The notes under the pieces are model-generated. The model was not told the DNA's origin and searched no databases. It was given only the letters and a program-made list of their open reading frames with translations. A stretch of 64,000 nucleotides of DNA. Origin: Sphingopyxis sp. YR583. Its GTDB lineage: Bacteria; Pseudomonadota; Alphaproteobacteria; Sphingomonadales; Sphingomonadaceae. Below, piece after piece: positions 44,174 to 53,031 of this stretch. The translations under genes and the position numbers were made by a program. Within the stretch, counting starts at the first letter, position 1, and every line of letters starts with the position of its first letter. The stretch lies in the NCBI RefSeq assembly GCF_900108295.1, contig NZ_FNWK01000004.1, forward strand, positions 243,677-307,676, written 5' to 3'.

Positions 44174-45121
44174 GTGGAACAGCCGCTCGACCTGCTCGCG
44201 ATCGGGCTGACGACGATCGACATCACGGTCCATCCCGTCGCATCGCTGCCCGATGGAGAGACGGGACAGATCGTCGAAAAGATCGTGCTGTCGCCGGCGG
44301 GAACGGCGGGAGGAACCGCGCTCGTTGCGCAAAAGCTGGGCCTTCGCACGGCGATCGCGTCGGCGGTCGGCGACGATCCGCAGGGGCAATTGATCCGGTC
44401 GATGTTCGATGCCGCCGGCGTCGACACGAGCCTGCTCGCCGTCGATCCCGCATGGCCTACCTCGACCACCGTGCTTCCAATCCGCCCCAATGGCGATCGT
44501 GCCAATTGGCACATGATGGGGGCGAGCATCTTCGCGCCGGTCACCGACGCGGTCTTCGCCGCGCTAGCCCGCACCGCGGCCGTCCACTGGGGCGGTGTGG
44601 GCTTTCCGGGTGCGGCCGGGAAGGGCGTCGAACTGCTGCGGGAAGCACGCGCACGCGGTATCTTCACCTCATGCGACCTGATCGCACCGTCGGACGCGGC
44701 GCAAGCCGACCTCGATGTCCTGTTGCCGCATGTCGACCTGTTCATGCCCAGCCTTGCCGAAGTGCGCGCGCTGGCCGGAACCGAGGATCCGGTCGACGGC
44801 GCGCGGCGGTTCATGGCGCGCGGTGCGGGTGGTTGCCTGATCAAGATGGGAAGCGATGGCGCCTTGCTCGTCCTGCCCGATGTCCAGATCCATGTTCCCG
44901 CTCATCGGATTACACCCGTCGACACGACCAGCTGCGGCGACAGCCTTTGCGCCGGATATATCGCCGGGCGCAGCCGCGGTCTTGATCCTGCCGGCGCATT
45001 GCGGTTCGGTGTCGCGACGGCGGCGCAGGTTGCGCTGGGCGTCGGAACGCTGGGCAAGCTCGAAAGCTATGATGGCACGACGGCATTCATGCGCGACACA
45101 CCGGTGAAGGACGAAGGCTGA
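44174..45121 (+). CDS. PfkB/ribokinase-family kinase
   Basis: 315 residues, GTG start at 44174. Sugar-kinase features: SPAGTAGGTALVAQKLG (substrate loop), SAVGDDPQGQLI and the C-terminal signature region DTTSCGDSLCAGYIAG with the catalytic base Asp256. The usual anion-hole motif is DTTGAGD; here GA is replaced by SC, an unusual change right beside the active site. It should phosphorylate the product of the aminotransferase before aldol cleavage (inference). Overlaps the aldolase start by one base. Confidence 0.88.
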   Translation: MEQPLDLLAIGLTTIDITVHPVASLPDGETGQIVEKIVLSPAGTAGGTALVAQKLGLRTAIASAVGDDPQGQLIRSMFDAAGVDTSLLAVDPAWPTSTTVLPIRPNGDRANWHMMGASIFAPVTDAVFAALARTAAVHWGGVGFPGAAGKGVELLREARARGIFTSCDLIAPSDAAQADLDVLLPHVDLFMPSLAEVRALAGTEDPVDGARRFMARGAGGCLIKMGSDGALLVLPDVQIHVPAHRITPVDTTSCGDSLCAGYIAGRSRGLDPAGALRFGVATAAQVALGVGTLGKLESYDGTTAFMRDTPVKDEG

Positions 45122-45771
45122 TGACCGAAAACGAAGTCCGACAGCAGCTTGTCGACGCGATGCGGACGCTCGATGCGCGCGGCCTCAATCGGGGGACGTC
45201 GGGCAATTTGTCGGTGCGGTTCGCCTCGGGCATGTTTGTGACCCCGTCCGGCGTGACGCCCGATCGCCTGACCCCCGACCTCATGGTATTTGTCGACGGC
45301 GACGGCAGCGTCGCGCCCGGTGCCGCGCGCCCGTCGAGCGAATGGCAAATGCATATGGGCGTGTATCGGCGCCGTGCCGACGTGAATGCCATCGTGCATT
45401 GTCATGCGCGCCATTCGACGATCCTCGCATGCGCCCACATGGAAATCCCGCCGCTCCATTATATGGTCGCGGTGGGCGGCGGGGCGAGCGTTCCCGTGGC
45501 GCCTTATGCCACCTTCGGCAGCGAGGAACTGGCCGAAGGGGTGGTACAGACGCTCGACGGCCGTCTCGCGTGCCTGATGGCGAACCATGGGCTGATCGTG
45601 CTGGGTCCGACGCTTGCCGCCGCGATGGCGATCGCAGAGGAAATAGAGGAACAGGCGGCGGTCTATTGCGGGACGTTGCAGATCGGCGGACCCAAACTGC
45701 TCGACGCGGCGGAAATGGGACGAATCCTCGAGGCGTTCAAGAAATATGGCCAACGCGACGTGAAGCGTTGA
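45121..45771 (+). CDS. class II aldolase (fuculose-phosphate aldolase type)
   Basis: 216 residues. Zinc-dependent aldolase of the FucA/AraD group: GTSGNLSVRF (phosphate loop), Glu74 in SSEWQMHMGVY as catalytic acid, HCH zinc pair His93/His95 in IVHCHARHST, third ligand His156 in LMANHGLIVLG. With the kinase it could cleave a phosphorylated ketose or deoxy sugar to DHAP plus an aldehyde. Last gene of the presumed catabolic operon. Confidence 0.9.
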   Translation: MTENEVRQQLVDAMRTLDARGLNRGTSGNLSVRFASGMFVTPSGVTPDRLTPDLMVFVDGDGSVAPGAARPSSEWQMHMGVYRRRADVNAIVHCHARHSTILACAHMEIPPLHYMVAVGGGASVPVAPYATFGSEELAEGVVQTLDGRLACLMANHGLIVLGPTLAAAMAIAEEIEEQAAVYCGTLQIGGPKLLDAAEMGRILEAFKKYGQRDVKR

Positions 45772-45846
45772 TGGCGTTCGCGGGAAACATCCGGTTTCCC
45801 ATCCGGATGTTCGAAAGCGGCGGGCAGGGGACGACGCTTGCTTCGA

Positions 45847-46143
45847 TCAGGCCCCAATCCGGCCTCGATATCTTTGGAGCTTGGTGACGCGCAGCCCCGG
45901 AAGTCCGGCGCGCTCAATCGAGCGTCGCCAGGCGGCGACTTCCTCGATGCTCAGCCGGTATGTCTGACAGGCATCGTGCAGGCTGAGCAATCCACCATCG
46001 ATCGCGGCCAGCACTTCGGCCTTGCGGCGGCTGACCCAATGGGTCGTGCTGGACGACGGCAGGTCGTCGATCGTCAATGGCCCCAGCGGCCCCATGACCG
46101 CGGACGGCCGTCCTTCAAATTCGAGCACCGCGAACTCTCCCAT
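45847..46143 (-). CDS. sciP: SciP-type CtrA inhibitor (DUF1153)
   Basis: 98 residues. DUF1153 domain: VMGPLGPLTIDDLPSSSTTH, WVSRRKAEVLAAIDGGLLSL (helix-turn-helix), SLHDACQTYRLSIEEVAAWR and GLPGLRVTKLQRYR, which closely follows Caulobacter SciP. SciP binds CtrA and dampens its activity in G1. About 15 residues longer at the N-terminus than the family. Upstream on the minus strand there is one GTTAACC, a half CtrA site. Its presence near ctrA is a co-location, not an operon. Confidence 0.93.
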   Translation of the reverse strand: MGEFAVLEFEGRPSAVMGPLGPLTIDDLPSSSTTHWVSRRKAEVLAAIDGGLLSLHDACQTYRLSIEEVAAWRRSIERAGLPGLRVTKLQRYRGRIGA

Positions 46144-46269
46144 TCGCGCGGCTGACGCCGCTTTGTGCCCCCCCGCGCAAAATCTGCGCGAAGAGGGTTA
46201 ACAAAAGGTTGCGGCTGCGGTGAGCGGAGGGTGGTGCGGCCGGGCATATGTTGCCCGGCCGGCGCTGGG

Positions 46270-47826
46270 TCAGGTCCGGATGAGGTGGTCGAATGCCGAA
46301 AGTCCCGCCTTCGATCCTTCGCCCATCGCGATGACGATCTGCTTGTAGGGCACGGTCGTCACATCGCCCGCGGCAAAGATACCCGGCTGGCTCGTCGCGC
46401 CGCGCGCATCGACCTCAATCTCGCCGCGATCGCTGAGCGCGACGGCATTACCGAGCCATTCGGTGTTCGGGATCAGGCCGATCTGGACGAAAATGCCTTC
46501 CAGTTCGACAAGATGCTCCTCATCCTTGTTGCGGTCGCGATAGCGCAGGCCGACGACCTTTTCGCCGTTGCCGAGCACTTCGGTCGTGAGCGCCGAAGTG
46601 ATCACCGTAACATTGGGCAGGCTGCGGAGCTTCGTCTGCAGCACCGCGTCGGCGCGAAGCTGACCGTCGAATTCGATCAGCGTTACATGCGCGACGAGCC
46701 CGGCGAGATCGATCGCCGCTTCGACGCCCGAATTGCCGCCGCCGATCACCGCGACGCGCTTGCCCTTGAACAGCGGTCCGTCGCAGTGCGGGCAGTAAGC
46801 GACGCCCTTGTTGCGATATTCGGCTTCACCGGGGACGCCCATCTGGCGCCAGCGCGCGCCGGTCGACAGGATCACCGTCTTGCCTTTGACACTCGCGCCG
46901 CTCTTCAGCTTCACTTCGTGGAGGCCGTTTGCGCCGCCGGGGATCAGTTCGGCGGCTTCCTGCACGTTCATGACGTCGACGTCATAATCCTTCACATGCG
47001 CTTCCAGTTGCGCCGCAAGCTTCGGCCCTTCGGTGTGCTGGACCGAGATGAAATTCTCGATCCCCAGCGTGTCGAGCACCTGCCCGCCGAAACGTTCGGC
47101 GACGATGCCGGTGCGGATGCCCTTGCGTGCGGCATATACCGCCGCAGCCGCGCCGCCCGGGCCACCGCCGACGACGAGCACGTCGAAGGGTTCCTTCGCC
47201 GCAATCTTCTCGGCCGCACGCGCTACGGCGCCAGTGTCGAGCTTCGCGACGATCTGTGCCAGGTCCATCCGGCCCTGTCCGAAGGGTTCGCCGTTCAGAA
47301 ACACCGCGGGAACCGCCATCACCTTGCGGCGCTCGACCTCGTCCTGGAACAGCGCGCCGTCGATCGCCGTGTGGCGGATGTTCGGATTGAGCGCCGCCAT
47401 GATGTTGAGAGCCTGCACGACGTCGGGGCAATTCTGGCACGAGAGCGAGAAGAAGGTTTCGAAAACAAAGTCGCCTTCGAGGGCGCGCACGGCATCGAGC
47501 AGTTCGGCCTCTTCCTTCGGCGGATGGCCGCCGACGTGGAGCAGCGCGAGGATCAGCGAGGTGAATTCATGCCCCATCGGCAGCCCCGCGAACACGGCTT
47601 CTGCCTTCCCTCCATCGCCGCGGATCGCAAAGGACGGTCGGCGGGTGTCGTCGCCGTCGAACCGCGCGGTGACGAGGTCCGACTGCGCGGCGACCTCTTC
47701 GACAAGGCTGCGCATCTCGGCCGACTTCGGCGAGGCGTCGAGGCTCGCGACCAGCTCGATCGGGCGGCGAAGGTTGCCGAGATAGGTTTTGAGCTGGGCG
47801 GTCGTATTGGCGTCGAGCATCGGCAT
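46270..47826 (-). CDS. ahpF: alkyl hydroperoxide reductase subunit F
   Basis: 518 residues. NADH:disulphide reductase that regenerates AhpC. N-terminal tandem thioredoxin-like domain with the CQNC pair (Cys130, Cys133), FAD domain [24 protein letters not shown] active disulphide (Cys345, Cys348, the same numbering as in E. coli), NAD site [19 protein letters not shown] and C-terminal [16 protein letters not shown]. 118 bp behind ahpC on the same strand. Confidence 0.97.
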   Translation of the reverse strand: MPMLDANTTAQLKTYLGNLRRPIELVASLDASPKSAEMRSLVEEVAAQSDLVTARFDGDDTRRPSFAIRGDGGKAEAVFAGLPMGHEFTSLILALLHVGGHPPKEEAELLDAVRALEGDFVFETFFSLSCQNCPDVVQALNIMAALNPNIRHTAIDGALFQDEVERRKVMAVPAVFLNGEPFGQGRMDLAQIVAKLDTGAVARAAEKIAAKEPFDVLVVGGGPGGAAAAVYAARKGIRTGIVAERFGGQVLDTLGIENFISVQHTEGPKLAAQLEAHVKDYDVDVMNVQEAAELIPGGANGLHEVKLKSGASVKGKTVILSTGARWRQMGVPGEAEYRNKGVAYCPHCDGPLFKGKRVAVIGGGNSGVEAAIDLAGLVAHVTLIEFDGQLRADAVLQTKLRSLPNVTVITSALTTEVLGNGEKVVGLRYRDRNKDEEHLVELEGIFVQIGLIPNTEWLGNAVALSDRGEIEVDARGATSQPGIFAAGDVTTVPYKQIVIAMGEGSKAGLSAFDHLIRT

Positions 47827-47944
47827 GGGGAGAGCCTTTCGGACAGGAGCAAGGGTTCGCCGCGCGAAACGGCGTCAGAATCTTTTGTTTTATGGGGCTA
47901 AGACCGGACGAGCGCCGCCCGCCCGGTCCTGCAAATCGGTCGGC

Positions 47945-48508
47945 TTAGATCTTGCCGACGAGTTCGATCGAGGGAGCGAGCGTTTCGGCGCCTTCTTCCC
48001 ACTTCGCCGGGCAGACCTGGCCGGGGTTGGCGCGGACATAGACCGCAGCCTTGATCTTGCGGACGAGTTCCTCGGCGTTGCGGCCGACGCCTTCGCTGGT
48101 GATTTCCATCACCTGGATCACGCCGTCGGGATCGACGACGAAGGTCGCGCGGTCGGCGAGACCCGAATCTTCACGCAGCACGCCGAAGTTGTTGGCGAGG
48201 ACGTGGTTCTGATCGCCCAGCATGTGATAGTTGATCTTGCCGATCGCCGGCGAGCTGTCGTGCCAGGCCTTGTGGCTGAAATGCGTGTCGGTCGACACCG
48301 AATAGACTTCGACGCCGAGGCCCTGAAGCGTCGCATACTGGTCGGCGAGGTCTTCGAGCTCGGTCGGGCAGACGAAGGTGAAGTCGGCCGGATAGAAGAA
48401 GAAAACCGCCCACTTGCCTGCGGTATCGGCGTCCGTCACGGGGACGAACTTGCCCTGATGGTACGAGGTGGCGTTGAACGGCTTGATCGAGCTTCCGATG
48501 ATACCCAT
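47945..48508 (-). CDS. ahpC: alkyl hydroperoxide reductase subunit C (2-Cys peroxiredoxin)
   Basis: 187 residues from the ATG at 48508; a longer frame to 48604 is not conserved. Peroxidatic Cys47 in [10 protein letters not shown], resolving Cys166 in GQVCPAKW, plus [13 protein letters not shown] and [20 protein letters not shown]. Reduces peroxides and is recycled by AhpF. A symmetrical element lies in its leader (48536-48553). Confidence 0.97.
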   Translation of the reverse strand: MGIIGSSIKPFNATSYHQGKFVPVTDADTAGKWAVFFFYPADFTFVCPTELEDLADQYATLQGLGVEVYSVSTDTHFSHKAWHDSSPAIGKINYHMLGDQNHVLANNFGVLREDSGLADRATFVVDPDGVIQVMEITSEGVGRNAEELVRKIKAAVYVRANPGQVCPAKWEEGAETLAPSIELVGKI

Positions 48509-48535
48509 GGGAGAGTGTTTCCTTTGTTTGCTGCA

Positions 48536-48553
48536 CTGCAAAATGATTTGCAG
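48536..48553. promoter_or_regulatory. inverted repeat in the ahpC leader
   Basis: CTGCAAA (48536-48542), ATGA, TTTGCAG (48547-48553): perfect seven-base arms, 28 bp upstream of the ahpC start. Could be an operator or an mRNA hairpin. It does not resemble the long OxyR motif. Confidence 0.5.
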
Positions 48554-48652
48554 GGGCCAGCTATAAGGACGGGCGCACGCACTCAACCCCAATTTTCCGG
48601 GCACACTTATCGGCTTTATCGATTAAAAGCCCGATTTGACGCAAAACTGCGA

Positions 48653-48946
48653 TTAACGGCAATTGGCGTTGGTCGCCGTGAGCGCATTGATCACCTCGGC
48701 ATCGAATTCGTCGGGCGCTTCGGGTGTGATCTTGCGGAATCGGCGCGCGCAATAGGCGGCGCGCGGCCCCAGATCGGGAACATCGCGGAACTTCAGTGCG
48801 GTTCCGGATTGCCCGCCGACAAGGTCGGGCATGTCGGTCCACACGGTCCGCACCGTGAAGACGGCGCCCGGGCGCACCTCGGGCGGATAGCGCTCATGCC
48901 GACTGATGCACAGCGCCAGGTCATCCACTCGCCAATCGTCCGTCAT
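48653..48946 (-). CDS. small hypothetical protein
   Basis: 97 residues from the ATG at 48946 with a GAGG site; a longer frame begins at 48991. MTDDWRVDDLALCISRHERY, then an SH3-like beta region (RPGAVFTVRTVWTDMP) and RAAYCARRFRKI. Small alphaproteobacterial chromosomal or prophage proteins of this look exist, but I cannot name a family. No signal peptide. It lies between ahpC and the AraC gene on the same strand. Confidence 0.65.
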   Translation of the reverse strand: MTDDWRVDDLALCISRHERYPPEVRPGAVFTVRTVWTDMPDLVGGQSGTALKFRDVPDLGPRAAYCARRFRKITPEAPDEFDAEVINALTATNANCR

Positions 48947-49061
48947 AATCAACCTCATGGTTGTTACGCAGCGTTGGGCGCAGCCTATCATGTTTGGCGT
49001 GAACTGGCCAATCGTCCTTGAGCGCCTTTGGACGAGGGCTGTCCGTTGCGCCGGCTTCCGC

Positions 49062-49817
49062 TCAGGCGGTCGCTTCGCGGCCGCGCATCTTGGTCGGTGC
49101 CATGCCGAAACGGCGCGCGAAGGCGCGCGTGAAGCTCGCGTTGCTCATATATCCGCAATTATAGCCGATGCTCGATATCGGAAGGTCGCTCTGCGCCAGC
49201 AACTGGCGCGCGCGCTGCAGGCGCCGCTCGCTTACCGCCTCGGCGACGCTGCATTGATAGAGTTCGCGAAAACCGCGCGTCAGCTTGGCCTTGCTCAGGC
49301 CGCAGCGCCGCGCGACATTGCCGACGGTCAGCTTTTCCTGCCACTTCTCGTTGACCAGCTGGTGCGCCGCGGCGACGCGCGTGATGTCGAGTTCGCTCAG
49401 CGAGGTGCTGCCGCCCACCTCGACCATGCGGTCGGCGGCGAGTTCGGCGAAAAGCTGGCACAGCAATTCCTGGCTGCGCGCATTGCGCAGCATCTCGTCG
49501 ACTTCGCTGTCGCCCTCGACCGCGACCACCGCGCGGCCGAGACCGCGAAGATTGGCGGGAAGATACCAGCGCCCGTCCGCCTTCGGACGGAGGGCGAACA
49601 GGCGGTCGCAGGCGGCGCGGCTGATCGCGAGCACGACCAGATGATCGTCGGCGGGGCCCGCGACATCGGAGGGCAGCAGCATCGAGACGGCGGGCTCGCC
49701 GATATCGCCAAAGCCGAAGATGAGCGCGTCGGGCGGCAGGAAGGACGCGTCGCAGGGACCGCGGCCGACGAAGCTCGTAAACTCCGGAGAAATGCGAATG
49801 GATAGCTTGTTTGTCAT
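49062..49817 (-). CDS. AraC family transcriptional regulator
   Basis: 251 residues from the ATG at 49817; the frame is open further but that part is an AT-rich intergenic sequence. C-terminal double helix-turn-helix: KLTVGNVARRCGLSKAKLTR and LPISSIGYNCGYMSNASFTR, FARRFGMAPTKMR. The N-terminal half has no clear ligand-binding motif. Divergent from the XRE-cupin regulator, with 183 bp between. Confidence 0.85.
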   Translation of the reverse strand: MTNKLSIRISPEFTSFVGRGPCDASFLPPDALIFGFGDIGEPAVSMLLPSDVAGPADDHLVVLAISRAACDRLFALRPKADGRWYLPANLRGLGRAVVAVEGDSEVDEMLRNARSQELLCQLFAELAADRMVEVGGSTSLSELDITRVAAAHQLVNEKWQEKLTVGNVARRCGLSKAKLTRGFRELYQCSVAEAVSERRLQRARQLLAQSDLPISSIGYNCGYMSNASFTRAFARRFGMAPTKMRGREATA

Positions 49818-50000
49818 CCTGTCATCCCAGCGAATCGGGGCATCAGTGGCGGCGCCTTGGCTTATGTGCAATCTTTCCGGCCCTATCCGATACGCAAATT
49901 TTCTTTGCCGATTGTTCCGACGAATTGTGCCGTGCGGGTTGATCGATACGAAAAATGCGCAAATATATGCTAGAAGAGAAAAATGATTGAAAGGACGCAG

Positions 50001-50666
50001 ATGCCGGCAACGCGCCAGCAAATTCCGACTAGCGGCGATCGACGGTCTGCCATCGACGGCAATCCGGGAGTTTTCCTGAGAGAGCTGCGGAATGAAAAGG
50101 GATGGACGCTGGCCGAAGTGAGCGAGCGCACCCGCATTCCGGTTTCGACTTTGTCAAAGATTGAAACCGGAAAGATGTCGCTCAACTATGAAAAGCTGCT
50201 GAAGCTCAGCCAGGGCCTCGGAATCGATATCACGCAACTTTTTGCCGCCGCCACCTCGGTCCCGGCCGCCACACATACCGCCACCGGCCGGCGCAGCATC
50301 ACGCCCTTCGGCGAGGGGCCTTCGATCAAGACTGCGACCTATAACTACACTTATCCGTCGGCGGATTTGCTCAACAAGACGCTCAATCCGATGATCATCG
50401 ACATAAAGGTGCGGTCGATCGAAGATTTCGGCGACCTGATGCGGCATTCGGGTGAGGAATATGTCCTCGTTCTCGAAGGCGAATGCGATTTTCACACCGA
50501 CATGTACGCGCCATCGCGCTTGAAGACGGGCGATTCGGCCTATTTCGACGCGTCGATGGGGCATGGCTATGTCGCGGTTGGCGACGGGCCGTGCCGCATC
50601 CTGTCGGTCTGCTCGGCGACCGACGCCGATCTGAAGTCGGCACTGCATCCGGTCGAAACCGACTGA
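50001..50666 (+). CDS. XRE-cupin transcriptional regulator
   Basis: 221 residues from the ATG at 50001 (AAAGGA site; ATG 49983 is open too). HTH_XRE at ~25-80 (LRELRNEKGWTLAEVSERTR, IPVSTLSKIETGKMSLNYEK) and a C-terminal cupin_2 sensor (HSGEEYVLVLEGECDFHTDM, then LKTGDSAYFDASMGHGYVAV). Regulators of this build commonly sense small carboxylates or amino acids next to their own catabolic genes. It heads the 13-kb plus-strand array of D-peptide genes and is the likely master of it. Confidence 0.9.
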   Translation: MPATRQQIPTSGDRRSAIDGNPGVFLRELRNEKGWTLAEVSERTRIPVSTLSKIETGKMSLNYEKLLKLSQGLGIDITQLFAAATSVPAATHTATGRRSITPFGEGPSIKTATYNYTYPSADLLNKTLNPMIIDIKVRSIEDFGDLMRHSGEEYVLVLEGECDFHTDMYAPSRLKTGDSAYFDASMGHGYVAVGDGPCRILSVCSATDADLKSALHPVETD

Positions 50667-50768
50667 TCCTCTGACGCCGATCGGCCAAAGCGGCCGCCGC
50701 GAGAGCAATTCCGCCATCCTGAAATCCGTCCGCGCCGTGGTGCCGGAGCGGCCCGGTCGCGTGCGCCA

Positions 50769-50819
50769 TTGACAAATTTCCATTCAACATGCCTATATCC
50801 AGAATTGAAAATATTTCAA
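50769..50819 (+). promoter_or_regulatory. promoter and palindromic operator before the first serine hydrolase
   Basis: TTGACA (50769-50774) as -35, a TATA-like -10 at about 50792-50799, and right behind it the palindrome TTGAAAATATTTCAA (50805-50819). A repressor bound there would block this promoter. A related element precedes dgcN. Confidence 0.55.
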
Positions 50820-50876
50820 AAAGTGAAATTTCGATAATAGGCCGTGAGAATGGCAGGGTCGAAAGGGGAGGGACGA

Positions 50877-52853
50877 ATGCGGTTTGTACGGTCTTGCGCC
50901 ATGCTGGTTGCGGCGATGCTGGTCGGGGTGGTTGCGCCGCCGGTAAGCCCGTCCACCGCGCAAGCGCTCCCCAAAGTGGCAGCGGGAACAGGCGGCCCGA
51001 CGCCATTGCCGGGCCCCGCGATGGTCAAAAGCGACGTCGATGCGTGGCTCGACGGATATATGCCTTATGCCCTCAAGCGCGGCGACGCGGCGGGCGCGGT
51101 CGTTGTGGTCGTCAAGGACGGCAAGATCCTGACGCAGCGCGGTTTCGGCTATGCCGATGTCGGCAAGCGCCGACCCGTCGATCCCGAAACCACGCTTTTT
51201 CGGCAGGCCTCGGTATCGAAACTGATCACCTGGACCGCGGTGATGCAACTCGTCGAGCAGGGCAAGGTCGATCTCGACAAGGACATCAACTCCTATCTCG
51301 ATTTCAGGATTCCACCCTTCGCCGGCAAACCGGTCACGATGCGCAACCTGATGACGCACACGGGCGGCTTCGACGAAGTGCAGCGCGGGCTGAACAGCTA
51401 TGATCCGAAGAAGATCCCGTCGCTCGGCGACGCGCTGAAGCGGCAAGTGCCATATCGCATATATGCGCCCGGAACGACGCCGGCCTATTCGAATTATGGC
51501 ACTTCGCTCGCGGGCTATATCGTCGAGCGCGTGTCGGGTCTTCCCTATGACGATTATGTCGAGCGCCACATATTCGCGCCCGCGGGCATGGCGCGATCGA
51601 CGTTCCGCCAGCCGCTTCCCGCGCGGCTGCGGCCCCTGATGGCGAGCGGCTATATGCTGGGGTCGGGCAAGCCGGGGCCGTTCGAACTCAGCAGCCTTAC
51701 GCCGTCGGGCGCGATGACCGCGTCGGGCGCCGACATGGGACGCTTCATGATCGCGCATCTGGACGATGGCGGGCCGCTGCTGAAACCGGCGACCGCGGCG
51801 CAGATGCATGACACGATCCTGCGATTGGTCCCGCCGCTGAACGGCATGGCGCTCGGCTTTTACGAGCAGAATATCAACGGCCGCAGAGCGCTGTCGCACG
51901 CGGGCGACAGCCTCAATTTTCATAGCCAGCTCTGGATATTCCCCGACGAAAAGGTCGGCATCTATATGTCGATGAACGCCGCGGGCATGCAGAATGTATC
52001 GGGCCCGATCCGCAGTCATTTGTTCGAGGCGTTCGCCGATCGCTATTTCCCGTTCGAGCAGCGCGATGGCCGCGTCGATGCCGCGACCGCGCGCGAACAT
52101 GCCCGCATGATGGTCGGCACCTATAACAAGACCCGGCGGCTCGAAACGAGCTTCCTGAAGGCGATGGAACTGGCCGGGCAGACGAAGGTTACGCTCGACA
52201 GCGACGGCGGCATCCGGGTGAATGCCGCACCGACGATCGGCGGCCAGCCGCGCAAATGGGTCGAAATCGCGCCCTTCGTCTGGCGCGAGGTGGACGGCAA
52301 GATGCGTCTCGCCGCCAAGGTCGAAAACGGCCGCGTCGTGCGGTTCGGCATCGATTCGGCATCGCCCTATATCGCGTTCGATCGCGTGCCCTGGCATCTG
52401 TCGACCGCCTGGCTGACGCCGGCCATGCTCGCCAGTCTCGGTGCGCTGCTGCTCACCGCGATCGCCTGGCCCGCCGCAGCGCTCGCCCGCCGCCGCTATG
52501 GCGTGAAGGCCGACCTCGCGCCCGCCGCGCTCAAAAGCTATCGGCTGACGCGCGCTTTCGCCGCGCTTGCCGTCGCTGTGATGCTCGCGTGGATCCTGTT
52601 CGTATCCAGGCTGGTCAGCGATTTCTCGTCGCTCAGCGGCGAGCTCGACTGGGCGCTGGTGACGCTCCAGATTGCAACGCCTATTATATTCCTTGGCCTG
52701 CTTGCGAGCGCGATCTGGAACGTCCGGCACGTCTGGACAGGAAAGCGCGGCCGGTTCGCCAAATTCTGGAGCATCGTCCTGCTGCTGAGCGCGGTCGTGC
52801 TCCTGTGGATTGGCGTCGGCTTTCACCTGATTGGCTTTGGAACGCGGTTCTGA
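50877..52853 (+). CDS. serine hydrolase (class C beta-lactamase fold) with four-helix membrane tail
   Basis: 658 residues, start ATG 50877 behind a strong GGAGG. Signal region then a penicillin-binding/beta-lactamase domain: SxxK in QASVSKLITW (Ser112, Lys115), YxN in AYSNYG (Tyr204, Asn206), HAGDS towards the end. From ~505 four hydrophobic helices follow (MLASLGALLLTAIAWPAAAL, FAALAVAVMLAWILFVSRL, TLQIATPIIFLGLLASAIW, IVLLLSAVVLLWIGVGF). Family relatives are D-aminopeptidases and esterases. A close paralogue ends the same array. Confidence 0.87.
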   Translation: MRFVRSCAMLVAAMLVGVVAPPVSPSTAQALPKVAAGTGGPTPLPGPAMVKSDVDAWLDGYMPYALKRGDAAGAVVVVVKDGKILTQRGFGYADVGKRRPVDPETTLFRQASVSKLITWTAVMQLVEQGKVDLDKDINSYLDFRIPPFAGKPVTMRNLMTHTGGFDEVQRGLNSYDPKKIPSLGDALKRQVPYRIYAPGTTPAYSNYGTSLAGYIVERVSGLPYDDYVERHIFAPAGMARSTFRQPLPARLRPLMASGYMLGSGKPGPFELSSLTPSGAMTASGADMGRFMIAHLDDGGPLLKPATAAQMHDTILRLVPPLNGMALGFYEQNINGRRALSHAGDSLNFHSQLWIFPDEKVGIYMSMNAAGMQNVSGPIRSHLFEAFADRYFPFEQRDGRVDAATAREHARMMVGTYNKTRRLETSFLKAMELAGQTKVTLDSDGGIRVNAAPTIGGQPRKWVEIAPFVWREVDGKMRLAAKVENGRVVRFGIDSASPYIAFDRVPWHLSTAWLTPAMLASLGALLLTAIAWPAAALARRRYGVKADLAPAALKSYRLTRAFAALAVAVMLAWILFVSRLVSDFSSLSGELDWALVTLQIATPIIFLGLLASAIWNVRHVWTGKRGRFAKFWSIVLLLSAVVLLWIGVGFHLIGFGTRF

Positions 52854-52928
52854 CCGGGGCGGGCGGGGTGTCGCGCCAGGCGGCTCCCCGACCCATCCAA
52901 AGAAACTTCTCCAATCATATTGCAATTA

Positions 52929-52945
52929 TCAAAATTTGAAAATAA
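52929..52945 (+). promoter_or_regulatory. candidate operator before dgcN
   Basis: TCAAAATTTGA dyad (52929-52939) overlapping TTTGAAAATAA (52935-52945), which resembles the element ATTGAAAATAT in front of the first serine hydrolase. It lies in the 178-bp AT-rich gap before dgcN. Confidence 0.4.
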
Positions 52946-53031
52946 TGTCCCAAACAGGTCAACAGAAGCAATTGCAGGATCGTCACCATGGATGCGACGA
53001 TTCGGCCGTTCTTCGGAATTTGGTGAGAGAC

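Noticed and set aside
46165..47901. 578-codon open frame on the plus strand
   Set aside because: Antisense of ahpF, whose CQNC, CPHC and nucleotide motifs are intact.
50793..52925. 710-codon open frame on the minus strand
   Set aside because: Antisense of the first tailed serine hydrolase, with low-complexity Arg-rich translation.
52831..53022. longer start for the DgcN gene
   Set aside because: It would overlap the serine hydrolase end and include the AT-rich putative operator; family sequence begins after the GTG at 53032.
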